From Cellulosimicrobium cellulans (GTDB lineage Bacteria > Actinomycetota > Actinomycetes > Actinomycetales > Cellulomonadaceae): DNA of 64,000 nt. The stretch is taken from the NCBI RefSeq assembly GCF_024124905.1, contig NZ_JAMXST010000002.1, positions 62,001 to 126,000 of the forward strand, read 5' to 3'. Positions within the stretch are counted from its first letter, which is position 1. The number at the start of each line of letters is the position of its first letter. Positions 38,812 through 46,743 of the stretch are shown in pieces. Below the pieces are notes generated by a model. It was not told the DNA's origin. It ran no database searches and saw only the letters and a program-made list of their open reading frames with translations. The position numbers were made by a program, and so were the translations under genes.

Positions 38812-40215
38812 CTACCCGGAGCGGCGACGCGCGCCGTGGCCGTCGTGGGCGGCGTCGGCGGGCCAGGCGGGGGAGAGGGTCACCACGTCGCCGACGACGG
38901 TCACGGCCGGCGGGCGGACGCCCGCCTCGCGCGCGCGGTCGGCGATGGTCGCGAGGGTGCCGACGGTCGTGCGCTGGCGCGGGCCGTAGCCGTCCTCCAC
39001 GACCGCGACCGGCGTCTCGGGCGGACGGCCCTGCGCCACGAGCGCGGCGGCCGTCTCCGCGAGGCGAGAGACGCCCATGAGCAGGACGACCGTGTGGTCG
39101 GTCGCGGCGGGGACCTTGCCGACGTCCTCGTGCCCGGTGAGCACGGTGAACCCGCGCGACAGGCCGCGGTGCGTGACGGGGATGCCCGCCGCGGCGGGCA
39201 CGGAGACGGCGCTCGTCACGCCCGGGACGACCTCGACCGGGATGCCGTGCTCGCGGCACGCCTCGGCCTCCTCGCCGCCGCGCCCGAACACGTAGGGGTC
39301 GCCGCCCTTGAGGCGCACGACCCGCCGCCCGACGAGCGCATGGTGCACGAGGATCCGGTTGATCTCCGACTGCGGCACCGGGTGGTGGCCCGGCGTCTTG
39401 CCGACGTCCACGACCTCGACGTCGTCGCCGAGCTCGGCGAGCAGGCCGCGCGGCCCGAGCCGGTCGACCACGACGACGTCCGCCTCCGCCAGGAGGCGGC
39501 GTCCCCGCACCGAGATCAGCCCGGCGTCGCCGGGGCCGCCCCCGACGAGCGCGACCGTCCCCACCGGCCGCACGAGCGGCTCCGAGACGGCCCCGGCGCG
39601 GGGGGCGTCGTCGTCGGCCGTGGGGCGCGTGCCCGCCGGGCGGACCGCACGGAGCGGGAGCTCTCCCGTCTCGAGCAGCGCCGCGACGGCGTCGCGGACG
39701 CGCTGGGCGCGGCGCGGGTCCCGGCCCGCGTTGACGGACACCGTGACCTCCGCGGCCGGGCCACCGCGGGACGCGCCGCCCGGGACGCGCGTGCGTGCCA
39801 CGGCGGGCACCCACGCGGTCGCGAGGTCCGCGTCGCCCGCGGCGACGCAGAAGACCCGGTCGGCCTCGGCATCGGCCGCGACCTGGGAGTCCACGCCCGG
39901 GTCGCCGGTCGCGGCGTGGACGAGCCACGCGCCGTCGAGGTCCCCGGTGAGGTAGTCGCGCCGCACCCACGACAGCCGCGCACCGTGGTCCGCGGGCAGG
40001 GCGACGTGCCCGTGCGCGTCGCCGGCGGGGCCGTGCACCGCGAGCAGCTCCGCGAGGTCCTCGCAGACGAACGGCGCGACGACGGTCACGACGGCGCCCG
40101 CGTCGAGGAGCCCGCGCGTGCGGCGCGCCGCGACGGGGCCGCCGCCGACGACGACGGCCCGGCGACCGTCGAGACGCAGGCCCAGGGGGTACGTCTCGTG
40201 CTCGGGTGCGGTCAC
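38812..40215 (-). CDS. cysG: Siroheme synthase CysG-type: precorrin-2 dehydrogenase plus uroporphyrinogen-III C-methyltransferase, 467 aa
   Basis: Makes siroheme, the cofactor of the sulfite reductase in the same operon. Residues 1-215 hold the NAD-binding dehydrogenase/ferrochelatase part (AVVVGGGPVAARRTRGLLDAGA, VHAATGDPGVDSQVA, VTVSVNAGRDPRRAQRVRDA). Residues 218-455 are the SAM-dependent methyltransferase (VALVGGGPGDAGLISVRG, VVRLKGGDPYVFGRGGEE, VPGVTSAVSVPAAAGIPVTHRG). Starts 10 nt after the cysN stop and is the last gene of sir-cysH-cysD-cysN-cysG. The order of the two domains is as in CysG. Confidence 0.94.
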   Translation of the reverse strand: MTAPEHETYPLGLRLDGRRAVVVGGGPVAARRTRGLLDAGAVVTVVAPFVCEDLAELLAVHGPAGDAHGHVALPADHGARLSWVRRDYLTGDLDGAWLVHAATGDPGVDSQVAADAEADRVFCVAAGDADLATAWVPAVARTRVPGGASRGGPAAEVTVSVNAGRDPRRAQRVRDAVAALLETGELPLRAVRPAGTRPTADDDAPRAGAVSEPLVRPVGTVALVGGGPGDAGLISVRGRRLLAEADVVVVDRLGPRGLLAELGDDVEVVDVGKTPGHHPVPQSEINRILVHHALVGRRVVRLKGGDPYVFGRGGEEAEACREHGIPVEVVPGVTSAVSVPAAAGIPVTHRGLSRGFTVLTGHEDVGKVPAATDHTVVLLMGVSRLAETAAALVAQGRPPETPVAVVEDGYGPRQRTTVGTLATIADRAREAGVRPPAVTVVGDVVTLSPAWPADAAHDGHGARRRSG

Positions 40216-40225
40216 GGCGTCCAGC

Positions 40226-41614
40226 CTAGATCGCGTACGAGCCGGGCCGGGACGCCGGACGCCGGGCGGCGGCGAGCGCGTCGCCGACCATGCCGGCGGC
40301 GAGCGTGCCGCCGTCCTGGGCGTCGACGAGCAGGAACGCGCCCGTGCGGCGGGCCACGACGTACTCCTCGGCCGCGACGGGCGACGCGAGCCGCAGGGTC
40401 ACGCGGCCGATGTCGTTGAGGTCGAGACGCTCGGCGGGGTCGAGCTCGGCGGTGTCGAGGTCGAGCCGCCCGACGACGTCGCGCACCACCGCCTGCACCG
40501 TGCGGGTCGTGTGCTTGAGCAGCACGCGCGCGCCGGGCAGGAGCGGTCGGTCGCTGAGCCACGCGACGGTGCCCTCGACGTCCTGCGTGACCTCGGGGGC
40601 CTCCGCGGCGGAGGCGATGAGGTCGCCGCGCGCGACGTCCACGTCGTCGGCGAGGCGGATCGTCACGGACTGCGGCGCGAACGCCTCCCTGAGCACCTCG
40701 CCGGACGCGAGCGAGTCGGCCGTGTCGATCCCGACGACGGTCGTGCGGCGACCGGACGGCAGCACGACGACCTCGTCCCCGACCGTCACGACGCCCGACG
40801 CCACCTGCCCGGCGTACCCGCGGTAGTCGCGGTAGCGCTCGTCGGCCGCGGCCTGCGGGCGGATGACCACCTGGACGGGGAAGCGGAACGCCTCGGTCTC
40901 CGGGTCGTCGCCCGTCGGGAGCTCCTCGAGCAGCTCGAGCAGGCTCGGGCCGTCGTACCAGGGCGTGTTCGCGCTCGCGCGGTCCACCACGTTGTCGCCC
41001 ACGAGCGCGGACACCGGGATGGTGTGCACGTCGCCGACGCCGAGCGAGGTCGCGGCCGTGCGGATGTCCGCCGCGAGCTCCTCGTACCGGGCCTCGCTGT
41101 AGTCGACGAGGTCGATCTTGTTGACCGCGACGACGACGTGGGGCACGCGCAGGAGGCTCGCGACCGCGAGGTGGCGGCGCGTCTGCTCGAGCAGGCCCTT
41201 GCGCGCGTCGATGAGCAGCACGACGACGTCCGCCGTCGACGCTCCCGTGACGGTGTTGCGCGTGTACTGCACGTGCCCGGGGCAGTCGGCGAGGATGAAC
41301 GACCGGCGCGCGGTCGCGAAGTACCGGTACGCCACGTCGATCGTGATGCCCTGCTCGCGCTCGGCGCGCAGTCCGTCCGTGAGGAGCGCGAGGTCGGCCG
41401 ACTCGAGGCCGCGGTCGCGCGAGACGCGCTCGACGGCGTCGAGCTGGTCCGCGAGCACGGACTTCGAGTCGAAGAGGAGGCGGCCCACGAGCGTGGACTT
41501 GCCGTCGTCGACGGAGCCCGCCGTCGCGAGGCGCAGCAGCGTGCCGCGGCGCGCGTCGTCGAGCGGGACGGTCGTGCCCTCGGTGGCGGCGCCGGTGCTG
41601 GTCTGGGTGCCCAT
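40226..41614 (-). CDS. cysN: Sulfate adenylyltransferase subunit 1 (GTPase), 462 aa
   Basis: EF-Tu-like GTPase that drives APS formation by CysD. The G1 motif AGSVDDGKSTLVGRLLFDSK, G2 EQGITIDVAYRYF, G3 DCPGHVQYTRN and G4 NKIDLVD are intact. C-terminal beta-barrel domains follow. There is no APS-kinase (CysC) extension, so the enzyme stops at APS, consistent with an APS-reducing CysH. The ATG shares one base with the cysD stop (TGATG). Confidence 0.96.
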   Translation of the reverse strand: MGTQTSTGAATEGTTVPLDDARRGTLLRLATAGSVDDGKSTLVGRLLFDSKSVLADQLDAVERVSRDRGLESADLALLTDGLRAEREQGITIDVAYRYFATARRSFILADCPGHVQYTRNTVTGASTADVVVLLIDARKGLLEQTRRHLAVASLLRVPHVVVAVNKIDLVDYSEARYEELAADIRTAATSLGVGDVHTIPVSALVGDNVVDRASANTPWYDGPSLLELLEELPTGDDPETEAFRFPVQVVIRPQAAADERYRDYRGYAGQVASGVVTVGDEVVVLPSGRRTTVVGIDTADSLASGEVLREAFAPQSVTIRLADDVDVARGDLIASAAEAPEVTQDVEGTVAWLSDRPLLPGARVLLKHTTRTVQAVVRDVVGRLDLDTAELDPAERLDLNDIGRVTLRLASPVAAEEYVVARRTGAFLLVDAQDGGTLAAGMVGDALAAARRPASRPGSYAI

Positions 41615-42633
41615 CAGAAGTACCCCTCCTTCTTGCGGTCCTCCATGGCGGCCTCGGAGAGGCGGTCGTCGGCGCGGGTCGCGCCGCGCTCGGTGATGCG
41701 CGTCGCGGCGACCTCGGCGATGACGTCCTCGACGCCCGTCGCGTCCGACCGCACGGCGCCGGTGCACGACATGTCGCCGACGGTCCGGTAGCGCACCGTC
41801 TCGGTCCGCCGCGACGCGGCCTCGGCGTCCGTGCGGGGCTCCGAGTACGGCCCGACGGCGAGCAGCATCCCGTCGCGGTCGAACACCTCGCGCTCGTGCG
41901 CGTAGTAGAGCTCGGGGAGCTCGATGCGCTCGCGTGCGATGTAGCGCCACACGTCGAGCTCGGTCCAGTTCGACAGCGGGAACACGCGGACGTGCTCGCC
42001 GGGCCGGTGGCGCCCGTTGTAGAGGTTCCACAGCTCAGGGCGCTGGTTGCGCGGGTCCCACTGGCCGAACTCGTCGCGCAGCGAGAACACGCGCTCCTTG
42101 GCGCGCGCCTTCTCCTCGTCGCGCCGGCCGCCGCCGAACACGGCGTCGAACTTGTGCCCCGAGATCGCGTCGAGCAGCGGCTGCGTCTGCAGGGGGTTGC
42201 GCGTCCCGTCCGCGCGCTCGCGCAGGCGGCCGTCGTCGAGGTAGTCCTGGACGCTCGCGACCTCGAGCCGCAGGCCCAGGCGGGCCGCCGTCGCGTCGCG
42301 GTAGGCGAGCACCTCGGGGAAGTTGTGGCCCGTGTCCACGTGCAGCACGGGGAACGGCACGGGGCCGGGCGCGAACGCCTTGACCGCGAGGTGCAGCATC
42401 ACCACGGAGTCCTTGCCGCCGCTGAACAGCAGCACGGGGCGCTCGAACTCGGCCACCACCTCGCGGACGATGTGGATGCCCTCGCTCTCGAGCGCGTCGA
42501 GCTGCGCGAGACGGCGCCCGCCGGGCAGCGCCGAGCCGGGGACCGGCGCGTCCGCGCTTGCGCCGGCGGGAGCACCGGCGGGGGAGCCCGGTGCGTCGGT
42601 CGTCAGGTCGATGGTCGTCATGCCCGTCCTCAT
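41614..42633 (-). CDS. cysD: Sulfate adenylyltransferase subunit 2, 339 aa
   Basis: Catalytic ATP-sulfurylase half, forming APS from sulfate and ATP. PP-loop VLLFSGGKDSVVMLHLAVKA, HVDTGHNFPEVLAYRD, FGGGRRDEEKARAKERVFSLRDEFGQWDPRNQRPELWN and FPLSNWTELDVWRYI are all present. The ATG at 42633 overlaps the cysH stop (ATGA). An N-terminal Ala/Pro-rich stretch of about 30 residues precedes the conserved core. CRYRTVGDMSCTGAVRS near the C-terminus is the usual CysD ending. Confidence 0.96.
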   Translation of the reverse strand: MRTGMTTIDLTTDAPGSPAGAPAGASADAPVPGSALPGGRRLAQLDALESEGIHIVREVVAEFERPVLLFSGGKDSVVMLHLAVKAFAPGPVPFPVLHVDTGHNFPEVLAYRDATAARLGLRLEVASVQDYLDDGRLRERADGTRNPLQTQPLLDAISGHKFDAVFGGGRRDEEKARAKERVFSLRDEFGQWDPRNQRPELWNLYNGRHRPGEHVRVFPLSNWTELDVWRYIARERIELPELYYAHEREVFDRDGMLLAVGPYSEPRTDAEAASRRTETVRYRTVGDMSCTGAVRSDATGVEDVIAEVAATRITERGATRADDRLSEAAMEDRKKEGYF

Positions 42634-43523
42634 ACGTGGAGTCCGCACTCTGTCTTGTCGAGCCCCGCCCAGCGGCCGGCCCTCGGGTCCTCGCCCGGCG
42701 CGACGCGCCGGGTGCACGGCTGGCAGCCGATCGACGGGTAGCCGTCGTTCAGCAGGGGGTTGAGGATCACCTGGTGCCGCGCGGCGTACGCGAGCAGGTC
42801 GTCGAACGACCAGGCCGCGAGCGGGTTGATCTTCACGAGCCCGTTCTTCTCGTCGAACGTGACGAGGGGCGTGCCCGTCCGGGTCGGCGCCTCGTCACGG
42901 CGCACTCCCGTGACCCACACCTCGTAGCCCGCGAGCGTGCGGTGCAGGGGCTCGACCTTGCGCATCTGGCAGCACAGGCCGGGGTCGCGCGAGAACAGGT
43001 CCTTGCCGTGCGCGGCGTCCTGCTGGGCGACCGTGAGCTCGGGCCGGACGTCGACGATCGTCACGTCCATCTGCTGCTCGACGGCGTCCCGCGTGCCGAC
43101 CGTCTCGGCGAAGTGGTACCCCGTGTCGAGGAACAGCACGTCGACCCAGGGGATCTGCGCCGCCACGACGTGGGGGAGCACGGCGTCGGCCATGGAGCAC
43201 GCCACCGCGACGGACGTCCCGAACTCGCGCGCCGCCCAGGCGATGACCTCCTCCGCGGTCGCCTCGGGGCGCGTGGCGCCCTCGACGCCGGGCGTGCCCG
43301 CGCCGTGCAGCAGCCCCGCGCCGCGCCGCGCGATCTCGCGCAGCTCGTCGAGCGACCGCTTCGGCCGGCCGTGCCGTGCGCGCTCCGCGTGGTGCGCGGC
43401 CTTCGCGCTCTCGCGCTGCTCGGCCCTGGCCTGCGCCGCGGCGCGCAGCGCGGCCAGCGGGTCGGGAGCGCCCGACGGCGTGGTGCCGGCCGTCGTGGTG
43501 GTCACGTCCTGGTCCCCGCTCAC
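42630..43523 (-). CDS. cysH: Assimilatory APS reductase (iron-sulfur type CysH), 297 aa
   Basis: Reduces APS to sulfite. The two Cys pairs that bind a [4Fe-4S] cluster are present (DPGLCCQMRKVEP and IGCQPCTR), and the catalytic Cys lies in the C-terminal KTECGLH. The PP-loop-like core is AVACSMADAVLPHVV, followed by VLFLDTGYHFAET. The cluster cysteines mark it as APS- rather than PAPS-dependent, and no cysC is found nearby. GTG start at 43523 overlaps the sulfite reductase stop. The first ~75 residues are a variable Ala/Arg-rich extension. Confidence 0.93.
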   Translation of the reverse strand: MSGDQDVTTTTAGTTPSGAPDPLAALRAAAQARAEQRESAKAAHHAERARHGRPKRSLDELREIARRGAGLLHGAGTPGVEGATRPEATAEEVIAWAAREFGTSVAVACSMADAVLPHVVAAQIPWVDVLFLDTGYHFAETVGTRDAVEQQMDVTIVDVRPELTVAQQDAAHGKDLFSRDPGLCCQMRKVEPLHRTLAGYEVWVTGVRRDEAPTRTGTPLVTFDEKNGLVKINPLAAWSFDDLLAYAARHQVILNPLLNDGYPSIGCQPCTRRVAPGEDPRAGRWAGLDKTECGLHV

Positions 43524-45274
43524 TGGAGCGCCTCCTCGTCGGCCCGGTGCGCCCACTCGGCGAACGTCTCGGCGCCGTCCTTGTCCGCCTCGTAGCGGCG
43601 CACGACGCGCTCGACGTAGTCGGCGATCTGCGTCGCGGGCACCTTGAGACCGCGCACCGTGCGCCCGAGCCCGCCCTCGTCGCGCCCCGTGCCGACGAGG
43701 CCGCCGCCGAGGTGCACCTGGTACCCGGGCATCTGCTCGCCGTCGACGGTGATGATCTGGCCCTTCAGGCCGATGTCCGCCGTCTGGATGCGCGCGCACG
43801 AGTTGGGGCAGCCGTTGATGTTGAGGTCGAGCGGCCGCTCGACCAGCGACGGGACGTCCGCGAGGCGCTCCTCGAGCTCGCCGATGACGCGCGCGGCCGT
43901 GTCCTTGGTGTCGACGATCGCGAGCTTGCAGAACTCGATGCCCGTGCACGCGATGGTCGAGCGGCGGAACGGGCTCGGCCGGGCGGTGAGCCCGAGCGGC
44001 TCGAGGCCCGCGACGAGCTCGTCCACGCCCTCGGGCGGCACCCCCAGGACGACCAGCTTCTGGTGCGCCGTGAGGCGCACCGACCGGGCGCCGACCTTCT
44101 CCACCAGGTCCGCGAGACCCGTGAGCGTGCTGCCGCCCACGCGCCCCACGACGGGGGCGGCCCCGACGTAGTAGTCCCCGTCCTTCTGGAGGTGCACGCC
44201 CACGTGGTCGCCCGGACCGGTCGCCGGCGCGGGCGCGGGGCCGTCGGCGAGGCGGTACCCGAGGTACTCGCTCTCGAGCACCTCGCGGAACTTCTCCGTG
44301 CCCCAGTCGGCGAGGAGGAACTTCAGGCGCGCCTTGTTGCGCAGCCGGCGGTAGCCGTAGTCGCGGAAGATCCGCACGACGCCGTGCCACACGTCGGCCG
44401 CCTGCTCCTCGGTGACGAAGGCGCCCAGGCGCTCGCCGAGGCGCGGGGTCGTCGAGAGCGCGCCGCCGACCCAGAGGTCGTAGCCGGGGCCGAGCTCGGG
44501 GTGCACGACGCCGACGAGCGACACGTCGTTGATCTCGTGCACGACGTCGAGGCTGGGGTGCCCGGTGATCGCGGTCTTGAACTTGCGCGGGAGGTTCGCG
44601 AGCTCGGGGTCGCCGATGTACCGGCGCTTGATCTCGAGGATCACGGGAGTCGGGTCGATGATCTCGTCCGCCGCGATGCCGGCGACCGGGCTGCCGAGGA
44701 AGCCGCGCGGGGTGTCGCCGCAGGCCGTCGTCGTCTCGAGGCCGACGGTCGCGAGGCGGTCCCAGATCTCGGGGACGGACTCGATCTCGATCCAGTGGTA
44801 CTGGATGTTCTGCCGGTCGGTGATGTCGGCCGACCCCCGCGCGAAGTCGCGCGAGATGCCGCCGAGGACGCGCAGCGCGCGGACGTCGAGCTCCTGGCCG
44901 TCCGAGCGGACGCGGAGCATGAAGTACCTGTCCTCGAGCTCGTGCGGCTCGAGCGTCGCCGTCTTGCCCCCGTCGATCCCGGGCTTGCGCTGGGTGTAGA
45001 GGCCCCACCACCGGAAGCGGCCGTGCAGGTCGTCGCCGGGGATGGAGTCGAAGCCCTCGCGGGCGTAGATCGTCTCGATGCGCTCGCGCACGTCGAGGCC
45101 GTTGCCCGCGCGCTTGAGCTCCTCGTTGGCGTTGAGCGGCTCGGTGCCGTCCACCTTCCACTGCCCGTTCGGGCGGGCGGCGCGTGCCGGCCGGGCGGCG
45201 CGCTCGCCGGCGGGACGACCAGGTCGCGCGGCGGCGTCCTCGGTGGTCTCCGGCGCAGTCGTGGCCTGCGTCAT
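43520..45274 (-). CDS. sir: Ferredoxin-dependent assimilatory sulfite reductase (NirA/SirA type), 584 aa
   Basis: Six-electron reduction of sulfite to sulfide using siroheme and a [4Fe-4S] cluster. Cluster and siroheme cysteines occur in IACTGIEFCKLAIVDTK and NGCPNSCARIQTADIG. WGLYTQRKPG and TTTACGDTPRGFLGSP hold the Tyr and Cys that form a covalent link near the active site in the M. tuberculosis enzyme. Two-fold repeated ferredoxin-like halves are typical. The N-terminal 45 residues are low-complexity. First structural gene of the operon, 155 nt after a Cys-rich leader ORF. The ferredoxin and its reductase are not in this window. Confidence 0.93.
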   Translation of the reverse strand: MTQATTAPETTEDAAARPGRPAGERAARPARAARPNGQWKVDGTEPLNANEELKRAGNGLDVRERIETIYAREGFDSIPGDDLHGRFRWWGLYTQRKPGIDGGKTATLEPHELEDRYFMLRVRSDGQELDVRALRVLGGISRDFARGSADITDRQNIQYHWIEIESVPEIWDRLATVGLETTTACGDTPRGFLGSPVAGIAADEIIDPTPVILEIKRRYIGDPELANLPRKFKTAITGHPSLDVVHEINDVSLVGVVHPELGPGYDLWVGGALSTTPRLGERLGAFVTEEQAADVWHGVVRIFRDYGYRRLRNKARLKFLLADWGTEKFREVLESEYLGYRLADGPAPAPATGPGDHVGVHLQKDGDYYVGAAPVVGRVGGSTLTGLADLVEKVGARSVRLTAHQKLVVLGVPPEGVDELVAGLEPLGLTARPSPFRRSTIACTGIEFCKLAIVDTKDTAARVIGELEERLADVPSLVERPLDLNINGCPNSCARIQTADIGLKGQIITVDGEQMPGYQVHLGGGLVGTGRDEGGLGRTVRGLKVPATQIADYVERVVRRYEADKDGAETFAEWAHRADEEALQ

Positions 45275-45429
45275 CGGGGTTCCTCGTGTCCTCGTTCGGG
45301 GGCGGGGACGCGCGACGGCGAGCGCTCAGCGAGGGTGCGAGTGGCTGAGGACCGACGGCGCGCGCCGGTTCTCAGGGTTTCTCCGGGGAGAGAGGCGAGC
45401 GTGCGGGCTCGCGCTGAGTCGGGCGCGGT

Positions 45430-45516
45430 TCAGCGACAACAGCTGAGACACGTGTGCGCGCACGCCGGCATCCCGTGACGCGAGGTCACGAGGAGGGTGC
45501 GGGCTGCCGTGGTCAT
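45430..45516 (-). CDS. Cysteine-rich leader peptide upstream of the sulfate-reduction operon, 28 aa
   Basis: A 28-codon ORF upstream of sir. It begins MTTAARTLLVTSRHG and ends CAHTCLSCCR, so four of the last ten residues are Cys. Three of the four Cys codons are TGT, the rare choice in this GC-rich DNA, where TGC is used almost everywhere. Actinobacterial leader peptides with terminal Cys clusters are known to sense cysteine starvation through ribosome stalling; this ORF has the right length, position and composition. I infer that charged tRNA-Cys level controls translation or transcription of sir-cysG. Too short for normal gene calling. Confidence 0.8.
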   Translation of the reverse strand: MTTAARTLLVTSRHGMPACAHTCLSCCR

Positions 45517-45581
45517 GCGCAGAACGATAGCCGCGGTCCAGCGTGGTGGACACCCCTCGTCCGCATGGTGGGAAACCTGAA

Positions 45582-45606
45582 ATACTAGACTGGATGAGTC
45601 CAGTTT
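45582..45606 (-). promoter_or_regulatory. IscR/Rrf2-like palindrome within the cys operon promoter
   Basis: A 25-bp element reads ATACTAGACT, five bases, AGTCCAGTTT, close to the IscR type 1 consensus with GACT-N5-AGTC at its core. On the minus strand TCGACA (45605-45610) and TAGTAT (45581-45586), 18 bp apart, make a plausible -35/-10 pair, so the palindrome would fill the spacer. A repressor of the Rrf2 family responding to sulfur or Fe-S status is a reasonable guess (inference). Confidence 0.55.
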
Positions 45607-45701
45607 GTCGAGCCATCCGGCCCCTCGCCGGCTGTCGGGCGAGCGGCGGGCGACGCGACGGGCCACCTTGTGCAAAGTTTCACGACAGGAGCGTCAGCAA
45701 A

Positions 45702-45707
45702 TAGGAT
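45702..45707 (+). promoter_or_regulatory. TAGGAT -10 element of leaderless transcript
   Basis: TAGGAT ends 6 nt before the ATG at 45714, with TTTCAC 18 bp further upstream as weak -35. Confidence 0.45.
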
Positions 45708-45713
45708 GGGGTC

Positions 45714-46079
45714 ATGGAGTTCCTCTACAACGTCTTCGTCGCGCTGCACTTCATCGGGTGGGCCATCGTCCTCGGCGGCTACCTCGCGTCCCTGCGCTCG
45801 CCGGGCCTGTACAAGGGCGTCTTCCACGGCGCGCTCACCGCGCTCGTCGCGGGGATCGCCATGGTCGGGATCGGCGAGGCGTCCGTCTGGGGTGACGGCG
45901 GCCCCGACATGGCCAAGATCGGCGTCAAGCTGGTCATCGCCCTGGTCATCGCCGTCCTGGCGTTCGTCGCCAAGCGCCAGGGGGCCAAGGCGGCCGACGG
46001 CGCCGTGGCGCCGGGCGTCAAGCACGCCATCGGTGGCCTGACCCTCGTCAACATCCTCGTCGCGGTCTTCTGGAACTGA
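45714..46079 (+). CDS. Small four-helix membrane protein, 121 aa, function unknown
   Basis: Four predicted helices: residues 5-24 (YNVFVALHFIGWAIVLGGYL), 36-55 (FHGALTALVAGIAMVGIGEA), 68-86 (IGVKLVIALVIAVLAFVAK) and 102-119 (HAIGGLTLVNILVAVFWN). A conserved-looking His in the first helix (LHFIGW) is the only notable polar residue. No characterised family recognised. The ATG is supported by a TAGGAT -10 box 6 nt upstream. Divergent from the cys operon, with the IscR-like palindrome in the shared region, so co-regulation is possible but unproven. Confidence 0.75.
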   Translation: MEFLYNVFVALHFIGWAIVLGGYLASLRSPGLYKGVFHGALTALVAGIAMVGIGEASVWGDGGPDMAKIGVKLVIALVIAVLAFVAKRQGAKAADGAVAPGVKHAIGGLTLVNILVAVFWN

Positions 46080-46098
46080 CCGCAGCGACCCGGCCGGG

Positions 46099-46130
46099 GC
46101 CCGTCGACGGATCGTCCGTCGGCGGGCTTT
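46099..46130 (+). terminator. Intrinsic terminator
   Basis: 13-bp stem with one G-U (46099-46111 with 46115-46127), loop TCG, followed by TTTCGTCGT. Ends the gene at 45714-46079. Confidence 0.75.
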
Positions 46131-46156
46131 CGTCGTCCCCCGAGGTGTTGACGCGC

Positions 46157-46180
46157 GACTAGGTGCATGGTCCACTAGTC
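46157..46180. promoter_or_regulatory. GACTAG-N12-CTAGTC palindrome before PadR gene
   Basis: Perfect 6-bp inverted repeat, 3 bp downstream of a TTGACG -35 (46148-46153) and ending 2 bp before the PadR ATG at 46183. Overlap with the promoter suggests autoregulation by the PadR protein (inference). Confidence 0.5.
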
Positions 46181-46182
46181 GC

Positions 46183-46743
46183 ATGGTCCTTCGATATCTC
46201 GTGCTCGGGCTCCTCACGGTGCGGCCCATGACGGGCTACGACCTCAAGCGCGCGTTCGACTCCTCGGTCCGCCACTTCTGGGCGGCCGACCGCTCGCAGC
46301 TCTACCGCACCCTCGCCGCGATCGTGGACGCCGGGCTCGCCGAGGTGGAGGTGGTGCCCCAGGAGAGCTACCCGGACCGCAAGGTCCACACGATCACGGA
46401 CGCCGGCCGCGCGGCGCTGCGCGACTGGCTCGCCTCGCCGCTCCCGCACGAGGACTCGCGCGAGCCCTTCCTCGGGCGGCTGTTCTTCGCCGACCAGCTC
46501 GACGACGAGGGCGTCGCGGCGCTGCTCGCGTCCCGGCGCGCGCTGGCCGAGGAGACGGTCGCGACGCTCACCGCCGAGGAGGAGCGGGTCGCGGCGGTCC
46601 TCGCGGACGGCGGCCCCGACGCGGACCGCGTCCGCGGCACGCGCGGCCTCGCCCTCCGGCTCGCGACGCTGCGCCACGGTCTCGCGCACGCCCGGACCGA
46701 GCTCGCGTGGCTCGACGAGACCGAGCGCGAGGTGCTCCCGTGA
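46183..46743 (+). CDS. PadR-family transcriptional regulator, 186 aa
   Basis: Winged-helix DNA-binding domain in the first 85 residues (LVLGLLTVRPMTGYDLKRAFDSSVRHFWAADRSQLYRTLAAIVDAGL...GRAALRDWLASP), then a helical dimerisation tail (AEETVATLTAEEERVAAVL). This is the two-domain subfamily-2 layout of about 180 aa. Its stop overlaps the start of an alpha/beta hydrolase gene (GTGA), a common PadR-plus-target pairing. A palindrome covers its promoter. Effector unknown; PadR proteins usually respond to phenolics or drugs. Confidence 0.92.
   Translation: MVLRYLVLGLLTVRPMTGYDLKRAFDSSVRHFWAADRSQLYRTLAAIVDAGLAEVEVVPQESYPDRKVHTITDAGRAALRDWLASPLPHEDSREPFLGRLFFADQLDDEGVAALLASRRALAEETVATLTAEEERVAAVLADGGPDADRVRGTRGLALRLATLRHGLAHARTELAWLDETEREVLP

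Noticed and set aside
42630-45161. Apparent fusion of a long frame with CysH
   Set aside because: The upstream part is out of frame with sulfite reductase and has no domain; CysH starts at the GTG at 43523.
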